Assembly: GCF_020882245.1 (NCBI RefSeq)
Contig: NC_083598.1
Location: forward strand, 3,093,178-3,157,177
Reading direction: 5' to 3'
Source: Rhopalosiphum padi
Taxonomy: Eukaryota > Arthropoda > Insecta > Hemiptera > Aphididae
DNA length: 64,000 nucleotides
Numbering within the stretch: the stretch's first letter is position 1; every line of letters starts with the position of its first letter. Positions 53,601 to 64,000 of the stretch are shown one piece after another. Position numbers and translations under genes: made by a program. Below the pieces are notes generated by a model. It worked only from the letters and a program-made list of their open reading frames with translations. It did no database searches and was not told where the DNA came from.

Positions 53601-55060
53601 AAACTTAGTCATACATACGCTGTAGTAATAATCCGTATTATCTAGCGATCGTAGATATACATTATACGCAAGAATAAAAACGTACAATGTTTACATACGT
53701 GATTTTATGTTTACTCTTATAATCTATAGTATATAGGACATATATTTCAAGTGCCAATATAACAACTCGTGTTTGTTTACATTGCTAAAAATTGTTTTTT
53801 TCAATCGCATTGATTCGTATTTTATACAAGGTGATCTATTTAACTGGTTACACTTATTCTTTAGGTAATTTTTTGAAGTTTTGAAAGAAAATAAATGTTT
53901 TTATTTCAGAAACAAAATACTCGTATTTAAAAAAGTGGTGATTTACTAATATTGGACATTAGATAAAAAGTTTTATTTTTATTTTTATTAAGGTTAAGAT
54001 GAGCGTAGTATTAGACCACCCCTTCTTATCTAAACTTAAAATTAATATAAAAAAATAATAAGTATTTGTACACTAAATTCAATATTTATTCATTTAAATT
54101 GTATAAAATTACCAGTATTCTACTTCTGAAAATGAAATTAAAAAAACCACTAAGATAAAAAAATTAATGAAAATTGGATTATTGTATAAAATACTTTGTG
54201 TACTACCCACCATAAAAATGTGTTCGGTTCAAAATCACGAAAATTCACTTAGAAGATTAGTGTGGCTATTTGAACCAATCGCCCGGTAGCTATTTCCGAA
54301 TGGTAACGTTTCAATTTCAATAATGCCGGTAACGACGAACGTCCGATCCTTGGCTTGTTATACTGTTATTATAGGTATATATTATGATATTATGTATGCG
54401 TCTCGTCGTGTGTTTATACTGTGACGTTTCGAGTTACGGTCCAATGCTCGTCTTATATCTTCAATATAGAAGTCTAACGTCAGTGTGTGCGTCTATAATA
54501 CTCGTATATACATATACATATATATATATATTCATATGATCCGTGCTTGCTAGCAATTTACAATGCTTCCTGTCTGCACCCGAATTTTAGCCCAAAGCGT
54601 ATACATACATATATAATAGGACGGACAAAATGGCCTATACAATAAACACGAAACGTGTAATCATATTATATATTATTATAATACTACGAGCATATAATAC
54701 GTATACGCGTCTAAACGTATGGAGATGCTGCTGATGCGTATATACGCATTCTTTTTGGATTGAGCAATTTTCACGTTTTTTTTTTAACCTAAAGTCATAT
54801 CCTCCCCGTCCCCCCATAACTGCATACGATAATAACACAGTGAATTCTTTGATAATAATTCAATTACATCATCATTATATATTTTATTATTATGTTGTAT
54901 ATATGCATGTATAATGACATTCGTTTACGGTTTTCCAGGCTGCTGATCGGAGCACCGGAGGCACAGACGGCACAGCCGGGCGTCGAAAAGGGCGGCGCCG
55001 TGTTCAAATGCGGCACGACCAGGGAGGACGATTGCGAGCAGATACCGTTCGACACGAGAG
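29648..55060 (+). CDS. if: integrin alpha subunit, PS2 (inflated)-like, 5' part of the gene
   Basis: Integrin alpha chains pair with a beta chain at the cell surface and bind extracellular matrix; the PS2 class recognises RGD-type ligands at muscle and epithelial attachments. Two coding exons are visible, 29648-29817 and 54939-55060, joined in phase (Trp split TG/G) across a 25.1-kb intron. The start has a hydrophobic signal peptide, cut probably after AVFG, and FNVDV is then the typical mature N terminus. Next come GPEGSMFGFSVAQH, LLIGAPEAQTAQPG and GGAVFKCGTT with DDCEQIPFDTRG, which form the first beta-propeller (FG-GAP) blade. SMFGFS, the -DDC- cysteine and IPFD.RG fit PS2 and vertebrate alpha-5/alpha-V better than the PS1 or PS3 classes. 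Only about 97 residues of a protein normally over 1000 long are present; the rest lies right of 64000. Family is firm, subclass likely. Confidence 0.88.
30874..31102 (+). other. unrecognised open stretch in the integrin intron
   Basis: The frame opens after a TAA just before 30874 and reads 75 codons, the first 45 of mixed, protein-like composition (LLTSYGIKLSTDERCQFVD, then GSVWATTKITDSFKK), before turning into an AT-rich tail. The minus strand is also open here. No domain is recognised. It may be a fragment of a retrocopied gene or of a transposon. Confidence 0.25.
37440..38040. promoter_or_regulatory. CpG-rich intronic block
   Basis: CpG-containing patches occur at 37440-37500, 37655-37735 and 37930-38035 around a TA run at 37585-37610. 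The short open frames are not convincing. It could be an alternative promoter or an enhancer of the integrin gene. Confidence 0.3.
37585..37610. repeat. TA microsatellite
   Basis: Thirteen TA units in a row, preceded by a short GT run. Confidence 0.9.
39336..40522 (-). mobile_element. degenerate hAT transposon with 8-bp target duplication
   Basis: GGTTGTAT lies on both sides (39328-39335 and 40523-40530). The ends are imperfect inverted repeats, AGAGGCGGATAGGGCT on the left and the complement of AGGGGCGGATAGGCCT on the right. An 8-bp duplication is the hAT signature. The minus strand keeps part of a transposase C terminus (see 39528-39676). At 1187 bases the element is internally deleted and has stops, so it is not autonomous. 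Confidence 0.85.
39528..39676 (-). pseudogene. hAT transposase C-terminal (dimerisation) fragment
   Basis: Read on the minus strand, the frame gives FSLKYVKNYLRHSMSQEDL, then ESLLLMSIEKL and a stop at 39528-39530. The K-x-Y-L-R-x-x-M-S-Q-x-x-L pattern with L-x-x-x-S-I-E is the conserved end of hAT (zinc-finger MYM-type 1-like) transposases. The frame is closed upstream by a TAG, and the DDE core is missing. It is a fossil fragment within the element at 39336-40522. Confidence 0.75.
40819..40843. repeat. TA microsatellite
   Basis: About twelve TA units in the integrin intron, just right of the hAT element. Confidence 0.9.
43790..43850. mobile_element. possible hAT-type terminal fragment
   Basis: CAGGGGTGGCAAACG followed by GAGCCACA resembles the terminal repeat of non-autonomous hAT elements found widely in animals. 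I find no matching opposite end (GTTTGCCACCCCTG) nearby, so this is at best a truncated copy. Confidence 0.35.
45530..45800. promoter_or_regulatory. CpG-rich intronic block
   Basis: A compact CpG-dense island (for example GGTAACGCGCGCATTC and GGCGCGTGCGTGCATGGCGC) about 9.2 kb before coding exon 2. It holds overlapping open frames on both strands, as CpG-rich DNA often does, and none is recognisable. Candidate alternative promoter or enhancer. Confidence 0.35.
53030..53300. promoter_or_regulatory. CpG-enriched intronic block
   Basis: Moderately CpG-rich sequence with a CA run near 53137-53151, followed by GACGCCGCGCCGAC near 53269. No reliable gene. It lies about 1.6 kb before coding exon 2, so an internal promoter or enhancer is possible. 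Confidence 0.25.
53353..53378. repeat. TA microsatellite
   Basis: About thirteen TA units. Confidence 0.9.
54939..55060 (+). CDS. if: second coding exon of the integrin alpha gene
   Basis: The exon starts after TTTTCCAG, completes the split Trp codon and ends at GAGAG before GTGAGT. It encodes LLIGAPEAQTAQPG, GGAVFKC and EQIPFDTR, with cysteines spaced as in integrin blade 1. It is much richer in G and C than the introns. The CpG-rich sequence continues about 140 bases past the donor. The exon ends one base into a codon, so the next exon must start in phase 1; no such exon is recognisable up to 64000. Confidence 0.9.
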
Positions 55061-56576
55061 GTGAGTTTTCTCACGCCGGCCAGCAGCGTTATATATACTG
55101 CAGCGAACCGACGGACGGACCGCGACCGACCGACCGATCTGTTGTAAAAAGCGCCGCGGCCGTTATTATTGGACACGGCCGTCGTATAATTTACGACTCG
55201 TGTCGTACATAATATACGAGTTGCGATCGTATATGAAGACATTAACCAAATGTATAAATTATAATATAATATACCTACTGCATAATATATATCTATATAT
55301 ATATATTTAGAGTGTATAAATGGTTATGCAGTTAAATAATATACAATATAGCCAATATAGGTATCGCGCGCTGTGTTTCCCGACTTACGGCACATAAATA
55401 TACAGAGTGATTCATTAAGCATGCACATATTGCACATCCTCCTTTTCAACTTAAATACCTGATGTATTTATAAGAATCCAGATTTTTTGAATTTTTTAAG
55501 TACTATCTAAGCACATTAAAATACCATATTTCAATATTTCATTGATACTTCAAAATAAAAGCAATCTATACATTAACAATTTATAGTAGGTTCTTATTTT
55601 AAAAACAAAAAGTTTATATCGTCAAAAGACACTCCTGGTATATAATAATAAATTGAGTACCTATTTAAAAAATATATAGCCTTGTGTACTTGGAAATTCC
55701 AAAAAACCAAATTTAAATAAATGCATTATTAAAAGGTTAGAATAAAACATGGAAAAATGGATGAGTATATAATTTTTACAATATTCGATATGTATATGTG
55801 TACCATACACAAGTATATCGACCGATTCTTTATGATGTCCTATGTACAGCAAAAAATGCATTTGCTAGAAATCATACACGTATTTATAATAATTTAAATA
55901 GCAGATGATTAGGTATAAAGACGCAATGCAGCAACATAATAATATATAAAATATGTAATAAACATTATATAAATATGGTAATGCAATTAAAAAATAATGA
56001 CTATAATTTTAAGAAAAAAAGTAAAAAAAGTAGATATGGTTTTGTTTTGTTAAGTGATATAAAGATATTTGATATTTATGTAAGGTTAATTTTCGCAATA
56101 ACGCAATAACCAAACGGGACTGGAATAATGCGTGTTCGGTACTATAGAATAATCTCGCACTTGATTATTACTTATTATGTATCGATTATATAGCCATATA
56201 GGTACATTTTTGGACATCTATCGCTTATACATATTGTAATAATATGTTCTATTTTTGAGGTGCTCGCCGGGCGTGTTATGAAATTTAACGCCTCTTTAGA
56301 CGCCGCGTGGTTGGGTTGGGCGTCAGGAGGTGCGGTAAATAATTCGCGCAGAATCGTCGCGCGCTTACAGATGAAATGACACGACTTATGGTGCTATATT
56401 ATATATTATTATTTATTATTTTATATTATAGATATGTGTGTGCGTATGTATATGCTCTGCGTGTATGTACATTTAATATAATATATTGTACATTTATAAT
56501 ATACGATTGAACAGATGGCCGCGGAATGTGCCACGGTATACACACCGCGAGGCCGTAGGCCAAAACGAAGTGAAAT

Positions 56577-56630
56577 TTATTATTATTATTATTATTATCA
56601 TTATTATTACAATATTATTATTATTATATT
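56577..56630. repeat. imperfect (TTA)n microsatellite
   Basis: About eighteen triplet units with a few interruptions. Confidence 0.85.
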
Positions 56631-58282
56631 ACGTGGAAGCTTGTACGCGGCAACGAATAAAAGGTTGCGGTCAGGAAAACTGAAACGGATTGAATAGAAA
56701 GACAAAATAAAAAGAGAAAAAAAAGTGCACCGATAGTCTGGTTTTTATGATTGCTGCTATATATGTGGATCACGAGTTAATGGACTCGGTGAAGAACGAG
56801 CGTGAAAGCGACGCTGAAGGAGATGAAAAAAAATATAATCTTAGTTTTAATGCGTACCTATATGTATAGGTACTATGATAATATTCGTATCTCTGTGTTA
56901 CTAAATTAAATAGAGTCGTTGGCGGCAATACTTATACGCGTATACATAATAATATTATTACAGTCTTTTATATATAATTTCGTAATTAATGACGTTTTAT
57001 AAGGATGCTTCAGACTACTTCTGTTCGCCGTCTATGTATACACATATATAATATATATGCATGTGTGTCTGATTGAGCTGGTGGAGTGCTAACCTCTTTA
57101 ACGATAAATTCTATATTATCAAACAGGCGGTTATTACCTATGTTCATGTACCTAATGGTGGCAGCGGCACTATAATATGAATTTCACTAATGCGAACAAA
57201 GCTTCTATAACTATAATGTTATATTATTATGCGTTATTTTTTTCATTTAAACTTCATAGGAATATATAGGCAAGCAATATAATTCTATAAAAAATAATAT
57301 AATCGTTAGAAAAACCGAATAAAAATATTCCAACTAACAAATGTGATAAAATTTAATATTCTAATTGTGTATTTTTTAATTCATGAAAAGAATGTATCAA
57401 AATATCAAAATAATAGTATAATTTAAGTATATTTTTAATGGCTTACAAACATAATAGAATTTTAATGAAATATATATGTACGTTTAATATAGAAATATTT
57501 TTTTTATTATCACATTGTTTCGTCTAAGAAAAACTGACACCTAATAACTTAACTTATAGTCTTAAAGTAATAAAAATTTGGACACGGACTTATAATTTGC
57601 ATTTAATTTGCATATAGGTAGAGAATACAAAATATTAAGCTGATAACTTTAATATAATATTTTAGTTTATTTAATTTTTTCCCCATTAAAATATTTATAT
57701 GTATTTAGGCAGCATCTAGATAGGCATCAAAAAATAGTTATGCACGTCATTCGTTTAATAAATTTTGACAGAAAACGATGTACAAATAAAATGATCACGA
57801 ATGTTATCCCGTAATACACAAAAAATATAATATATTCCGAAAAAAAATTTGATCGAAATAATACATAAATATTATAAGAAATTTTTATCATAAAAATACT
57901 CGAAAACGACCAACCCCCGAGTAAGTTCATTGAAATTTAACGGAGCTAGTTTCTTCTATTCGACGTAGCAACTTACGTCTAAAAAAAGCCACTTCTTGAA
58001 CTCATTTTAATGTACACGAACGTAATTAGATGTATATATTAGAGATTTCAAATAGTCAAAATGACCGACAGAAACTTAAAATAATACTACTATAGTACTG
58101 TGTATAGTGTGTATATATACACATACCGGAGTAGAGTATTTATACAAGTTTTTATTGTTGTTATTATATACTTATAACTTCTACATCTGTCATATATTAA
58201 ATAGACTTGAAGAGTTGAAGTTCGCTTTTCCATTCCGTGTTACTTAAATTTATAGTTTTCTATTTGGTAAATATTATTAAAC

Positions 58283-58317
58283 ATACACTATGGTTAGGTT
58301 AGGTTAGGTTAGTGTAT
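58283..58317. repeat. interstitial telomeric repeat (TTAGG)n in an inverted-repeat loop
   Basis: Bases 58292-58312 are four and a bit units of GGTTA, the standard arthropod telomere repeat. They are flanked by ATACACTA (58283-58290) and its exact reverse complement TAGTGTAT (58310-58317), which overlaps the end of the run. The repeat is short and internal, so it is not a telomere. Confidence 0.8.
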
Positions 58318-59236
58318 CATAATATATAAATAGTATCATCAGATAAATTTATGGCAAATATTTTAGCCTGTTATAATATATAATAATAATATAAGCTGGT
58401 AAAAACAATTTGGTCTCAAGTTTTATTTTTAGTAATCTTTTTTTGCATTATATTATTATTTAACATTTTAATTAGCATATTTTAGTTGTTTTATGTGCAT
58501 ATTTTTATGCATATCTTATGTTTATTGGTTTTAACTTCTATAACTTCCAAGCCATTTAATCATTAATGTTCGTGCACCATAAGGCGTAACTTCTGTAAGC
58601 ACATACACATGTTACTGTCGCGGGCGAGGGACCATTTTTTTTCACTATAAGTATCATCTCTATCATCATACCGATGGTCATCATAATACTTCTAAAAATA
58701 GATTTGAGTTAATTATTAATGTTAATCTAGAATAACTAATCAACTTTTTCATTTATGTATTTTATTTCCATACTAATTGTATAACCTTACAATTGTCAAT
58801 AATTGAACAAATAAATATATATTAAATATGGCTACGTCACTGTATCGGAGCATCTTTGTTTTAGTGTACCTCCGTACAGTCATAACTTATTATCATCCGT
58901 TTGTGCATAGATTGTTTTTTTAACTAAAATAAAATAATAGTAATAATAATAATGTAGGTGTATATTTATTTTTTGTACGTCATACCCGATATGTATGTAC
59001 TGCGTGCATATTATAATCGACCAGCACTTCCCGTCTACTTGACTCAGGCATTTGTCAAACGGGACTCTAATGCTGTCTGTAAAAACATCGTCACTGGGCT
59101 CCGGCTATAAATAATATACTCATATAGCTATTGTATGAAATAAATTTGCCGCTCCGATCTTGATAACAAATATAGGTACAGTAGGTAGGTACCTAAACGT
59201 AAATAATAATAATAATAATATATTTATTATATTATG

Positions 59237-59266
<30 letters not shown>
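59237..59266. repeat. compound (TA)n(TG)n microsatellite
   Basis: About seven TA units followed directly by about eight TG units. (AAT)n lies just before, at about 59203-59222. Confidence 0.85.
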
Positions 59267-59267
<1 letters not shown>

Positions 59268-62200
59268 ACACTGACGTATAGTGCGTATAGTAGCCGTTGC
59301 AGTATATACCTATTTATAATATGTTATATTATAAACATTATACACACACGTCGAAAGTCCGAAAGACAAATAAAGCGTACATATAATATATAATCATATA
59401 ATACGAGTCATCTGTATTCCATGCGCGCACGCGGTATAAACGTCCGTCGTCGTGAACCGCGGACGTTTCCCGTACCCGTTTTTATATATACATAAATATA
59501 TTATAATTTATATAATAATAAAAATATATACGCATCAGCCGGGCCGGCGCACACATTGATATGCACACCGTTTATCCCCGTTGCAGCGTGCCTACGTAAA
59601 TTTACGGTGTCGGTCGTATTATATACGCGGTATCTGCGGAATATCTCTTGACACCCCGTCATAACGCACCCCTCGTATGTAAATGGTACAGGGGGAATTT
59701 TTTTATCCCCGCGCGTACATTTTAGAGTGAAAAATAATTACAATAAAAAAAAATATATTTTAAATACTCATATATATATATATACTAATATATTTCGTAT
59801 AACATAGATGCAGGTATTTCTGCGAGAAAATAAACATTTTTAACACACGATTACTTTTGGTTTTTACCTCTGCTTTTTTTTATTGATAATTTTTGGATTT
59901 AGCTTAACAACGTTTCTAAAATAAAATGTGTGAATATTTCACAATCCAGCTAATATATTTATTTTTCTATTTACAATTGCTTAAAATGAAGTAAAATGTG
60001 TTAAGTGGCTATAGAGGTTATAAAAGAGTAATTTAAGTTTACTTGAAATCATATAAAAGTTTTTTTTTTAACACACAAAAATTTACAATTGTAACAATTA
60101 AACAACCTAACCTACGTTCGGTTGGTTTCAAAAGAGTCACTCTGACACCCTATACAATATATTTTTGATGTGATTTTTTTTCCCTTATAAGAATCGTCGT
60201 TATACAACGCATATATAATGGTCGTTGAAGTCTCCGCGTTGGAATACACAATAATTGTTTATTTATTAAATTGCCGCGCACATATTATCCATATTATCAT
60301 ATTATCTTAACAGTATCAGTATGAATATGCCATATGCGCATAGTATTTACGTCATAGCCAAATGGAATGTATTAAACAAAATATATTCGGGACGTTCGTC
60401 AACGCTGAGGTTGTCGTCGTCAATGCATAATCTATATATTACCTATATATAAATGAATGTTTCTTTGTTTTCTATAGTCTCAAAAACTACGGGACCGTTT
60501 TCAATTAAAGTTATAACATTAGATCCCATAATACTCGGAGGGTGTTAATAGAATATTTTTTAACCTGAATCTATTATAGGTTACTTTAGGGGTTATAGGA
60601 CTATAGTTAACTAAAAACTGTATAGAGAAAAAAAACAAATATTAAAATCTAATTAGCATGAGTACGATTACGATAATAATTACTTTTATGAATTGATTTC
60701 TTAATTCCGGTCAAATTTTTGACATAAATACATAAAGACAAATCTTTATTTTATATTGAATTTATACTAGTCTTTAAACATTTATTTAATCTATCTCCAG
60801 CTTATTGTATTAAAATCAAAAATATATCTAGAATTTAAAAAGAAAATTAAATATAATCGTTTCAATTTTATTTGTATTATATACTTCAACTAGTTCAACT
60901 AAAATAAAACGGTGAACGATAGAAAGATAAAGATTAATTTTTAACCAGTCTAAGTCGGGTAATACAGTTATTTATTATATTTATCTATATAATGTTATAG
61001 TAATTATAATAATAATATCGTATTTCGTATGTATCTATAATAACGAGACGTCGGAAAACCCTTGTCGATCTGAAACGCTGACGTATGGCGGCAATGCTTT
61101 ATCGCTTTCTGAGGAATAGGCACGCGTACGTTTTAGTTAACCATTATACATTATATTATAATACGAGTATAGCAATATCACCAATATCATATCGGTATAC
61201 CGCGATACTCGGTGACATGGTTACGACAAAATCGCCGTCCGTTGATCTTAATTTATGTCTACCATAATTGTTCGCTCGTATAAATCCTTCAACTACAGCT
61301 GGTGTATAATATAATATACAATTTTAAAATTGAAAGACGTACATATATTTATAAGTACATTATATAAATAAAACACATTTATATTCAATATCACTACAAA
61401 TTCTGATGCTGAATTCAATATTATTAAACACGAACATTTGATACTCATTACTCAATCATTTAATCTATTTTTTCTATATGTATATATACTATATAGACAT
61501 ATAGTATATACCGTATAAATTGCAGGTTAAATTTATCATATATAATTGCGATTTACTTTAATTTGATTATTCATCATTATTTCGATCTAAAACTAATAGA
61601 AATATTAAATATATAATATATTATGTATATTGTATACCTATTATTCGCATTTAAAAAATTAATTCTATCATAAAGGATAAATATATTTTGAATGTGAACT
61701 AAAGATATATTAAGTGACCTAGTGACTTTCTTACTAATTCTCTTTTAATATCGTTTTAAATGGATTTTATTTTATTGTTAATTTTAAGATGGATATTAAT
61801 GGGTATTTCGTTTTTATTTTCTCATATTAAAATCAAATTAAATAGCAATTATAATTAAAATTAAAATTACTAATTAATACTTAAATTATTGATAAATATA
61901 AGTACTTCAATAGTATTTATTTAATTATTTAATTGCTATTATTATATCTACATAGTTGTCGTAGTTAATACCTACAAGTATAATGTATAGGAACAATTTT
62001 AAACTTTTGGAATTATACATTTTTTTCAACGAATAACTATTAATATTTTAATTTGTTTTTCGATTAAAATTATAATACATTAAACAATTGAAATAAACTA
62101 TCGGTAGATAAATTTAATATTAAATAAAATCAATTCGACAAATTCAGATCTTGACATCCTGATGTATTGGAATAATTTCCATGGCATAAGTGTCAAATTA

Positions 62201-62489
62201 AAAGAGGAAAAAAAGCATTTATTTATAAGTATTTGTCTGCGATGATGTGCCAATACATAATATGTACATCGATCATCGTGCGGTTGATTTTATATATATA
62301 TATATATTTATGTCTAAAATGCCTTCAATGGCGGTGCGTATATATACATCGATAATCGCATGTCGCATACTACCGTAGATAGTCGCGATGTAATAATATA
62401 GTCTGGAAAAAAATATCTTTCGGCGTACAACAGAAGGCAGTCGCTCGCATATAATAAAAATAATAAAAAAAAATTTAGCAAAACGCGAA

Positions 62490-62960
62490 ACGGCACTTGC
62501 TTCCAGGCAAGAACGGATCGGCATTCAACTGTCGTCGGGCCACCGCGCCGAACGTATATCAAACGGAATGCAATATTTTTTTTTATTTTTTTTTTTTTAT
62601 CAAACCTCCCGAGATTTTCTTTTTGTTTGTAATTCTTTTTCAATGTAAATTTTGCCGATAAACAGAATATGTGGGGCAAAGGAGACGCGGATGGCTAGGC
62701 GGCGTGACGAGGGGATAAATAAGAAAAAAAACAAGGAAAAAAGCCCGGGCCGTGGATATACTTATACATAATATATATGTATAGAAACCCGTTTTGGTCT
62801 CTGTCGCCGCCGCTGATGCTGCTGCTGTTGCTGCCGCGTGACGATATACTGTATATTATGCGTCTTACGGTGGTGGAGCATGTCCGTTTTTTCTCGAAAT
62901 GGCTACACGTAAAAAAAAATCACGTCCCAGACGCAAACACGGAATCGATTCCGTTGGCCG
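62490..62960. promoter_or_regulatory. CpG-rich intronic block
   Basis: CpG-containing patches (near 62520-62570, 62680-62760 and 62800-62850) interrupt the AT background and include a GCTGCTGCTGTTGCTGC run at about 62819-62835. No recognisable gene. It may be a regulatory element of the integrin gene. Confidence 0.25.
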
Positions 62961-64000
62961 ATAGATCAAGCACGAGACAAATTACAAATTGGTTTCTATA
63001 CAGAATATAGTAAAGGAGGTATCAGCTATATATATATAAACATACATATTGTATAATATACTATGTGTGTATAATACACACACAAGGGACGACTGCTATA
63101 CAAATGTGTGACTGTGTGTTTTTCTTTTCTTATTTTTTTTTCTCTTTCAAATACATCTCGTGAACACCCCGTTTTTACGTCTGTATTTCAAGGTTCCGCA
63201 GTTTTTGCACTCTGTCATGTGGAATACTTTTGAACTGGTCTTGAAAAAATAAACCGTTTCGATTTATTAGGGCAACATATCGTCCATTATAATATTATAT
63301 TAAAACTGCAGTGAACTCTATACCTGCCTACATATTTTATATACTTGTTTCACGATTTTTGATTTGATTTAAACCAACTTAATTATATAAATTTGACAAA
63401 TACAAACGAATTGTTAAAAAAAAAAAAAACCGTGTTATTTAGATTTTTCGCTTTTGTTGAAATATTTCGTATAAATAAACGTGGTATGGAAAATAACTAT
63501 AATATCTATTTAATTACCTGTATATAAATTTTACCTATTATTAATTAATAATTCATTATTCGTTTTGTAAACAATTAAACCAGTTAACATCCTAGATAAT
63601 ATTTTATTTTAACATAAAAAATGATACACATAACAAGACGATGACTTAGAATTATTTAATTTACATTACAATTCTCTATTATACTTACAAATCACGCATT
63701 GCGTTACATTGAATTTAAAGTAAATAAATCATCAACAAGTACATCGTGAATGAATGGTGAGTTAGTATTCAAATGTAAGTACTATTAAGTAGTAAATAAG
63801 TTGTATTGTTGTAAATTCATAAATGAGAAATCATTGTAAGTTTTTTTATATAATGTAATGTCCATTATAGTTATACATATTCAACCCTAGTGTATACGGT
63901 ACATCCCCATACATTGTACTCGTAGACCATGATCATTGTAGATTTTTATGAATATACTTTAAATATATATAAAAAAAAAATAATAGGTACTTTAACGAGC

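Larger units (their letters stand above)
40531..54938 (+). other. integrin intron, right part
   Basis: AT-rich intronic DNA. A TA run lies at 40819-40843, a possible hAT end fragment at about 43790-43850, CpG-rich blocks at 45530-45800 and 53030-53300, and a TA run at 53353-53378. No convincing coding exon is seen on either strand; the open frames present are low-complexity. Confidence 0.6.
55061..64000 (+). other. integrin intron after coding exon 2, open to the right edge
   Basis: No further integrin exon is recognised, so this intron is longer than 8.9 kb. It holds CpG-rich patches at about 56260-56370, 59400-59640 and 62490-62960, microsatellites, and a telomere-like repeat at 58292-58312. 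The minus-strand frame at 62314-62679 (121 codons) is lysine- and leucine-rich, in low-complexity DNA, and I do not call it. Confidence 0.55.

Noticed and set aside
54892..55242. Long frames on both strands around integrin exon 2
   Set aside because: The integrin reading (54939-55060 with matching phase) explains the signal; the other frames are by-products of local high GC.
58292..58312. True telomere or chromosome end
   Set aside because: Only about four units, with ordinary intron on both sides.
59588..59650. Possible third integrin exon after GTTGCAG
   Set aside because: In the required phase it encodes ACLRKFTVSVV and soon hits a stop; it does not match the next integrin blade.
62273..62679. 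Minus-strand frames of 83 and 121 codons
   Set aside because: Rich in Lys, Leu and Phe from poly-A/T runs, with no recognisable domain or intron structure.

Overview
The window looks like nuclear DNA of a hemipteran insect, most likely an aphid. It is very AT-rich, has GT-AG spliced genes with small exons, many TA and TTA microsatellites, and a short run of the arthropod telomere unit TTAGG. This is inference: I recognise gene families, not the species.

The left 18 kb is gene-dense. Bases 1-2553 (+) hold the last eleven exons of WDR75/UTP17, a nucleolar WD-repeat protein of ribosome biogenesis; the gene starts outside the window. Convergent to it lies a complete ten-exon pickpocket-type DEG/ENaC sodium channel gene (2815-7440, -). 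This segment, from inside the penultimate WDR75 exon to beyond the channel promoter, is repeated in tandem. The second unit (8551 to about 17937) carries a broken copy of the WDR75 3' end (8551-8787) and a second intact channel gene (9047-13842, -). A 5-bp microhomology is visible at the duplication junction. The second unit has gained several mobile elements that the first lacks, so the first serves as an empty-site reference.

From about 18 kb to the end the window is mostly one very large gene on the + strand, an integrin alpha subunit that best resembles the PS2/inflated class. It has one or two candidate non-coding leader exons (ending at 18841 and 20774), a first coding exon with signal peptide (29591-29817, ATG 29648), a 25-kb intron, and a second coding exon (54939-55060). 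The rest of the gene lies to the right of the window. The introns are AT-rich and hold microsatellites, a degenerate hAT transposon (39336-40522), several CpG-rich blocks that may be promoters or enhancers, and an interstitial telomeric repeat near 58300.

The three gene families have no evident joint pathway. The main points of interest are the channel duplication with readable breakpoints, the insertions in one duplicate only, and the leader organisation of the integrin gene. I see no CRISPR array, bacterial operon, rRNA or tRNA gene.
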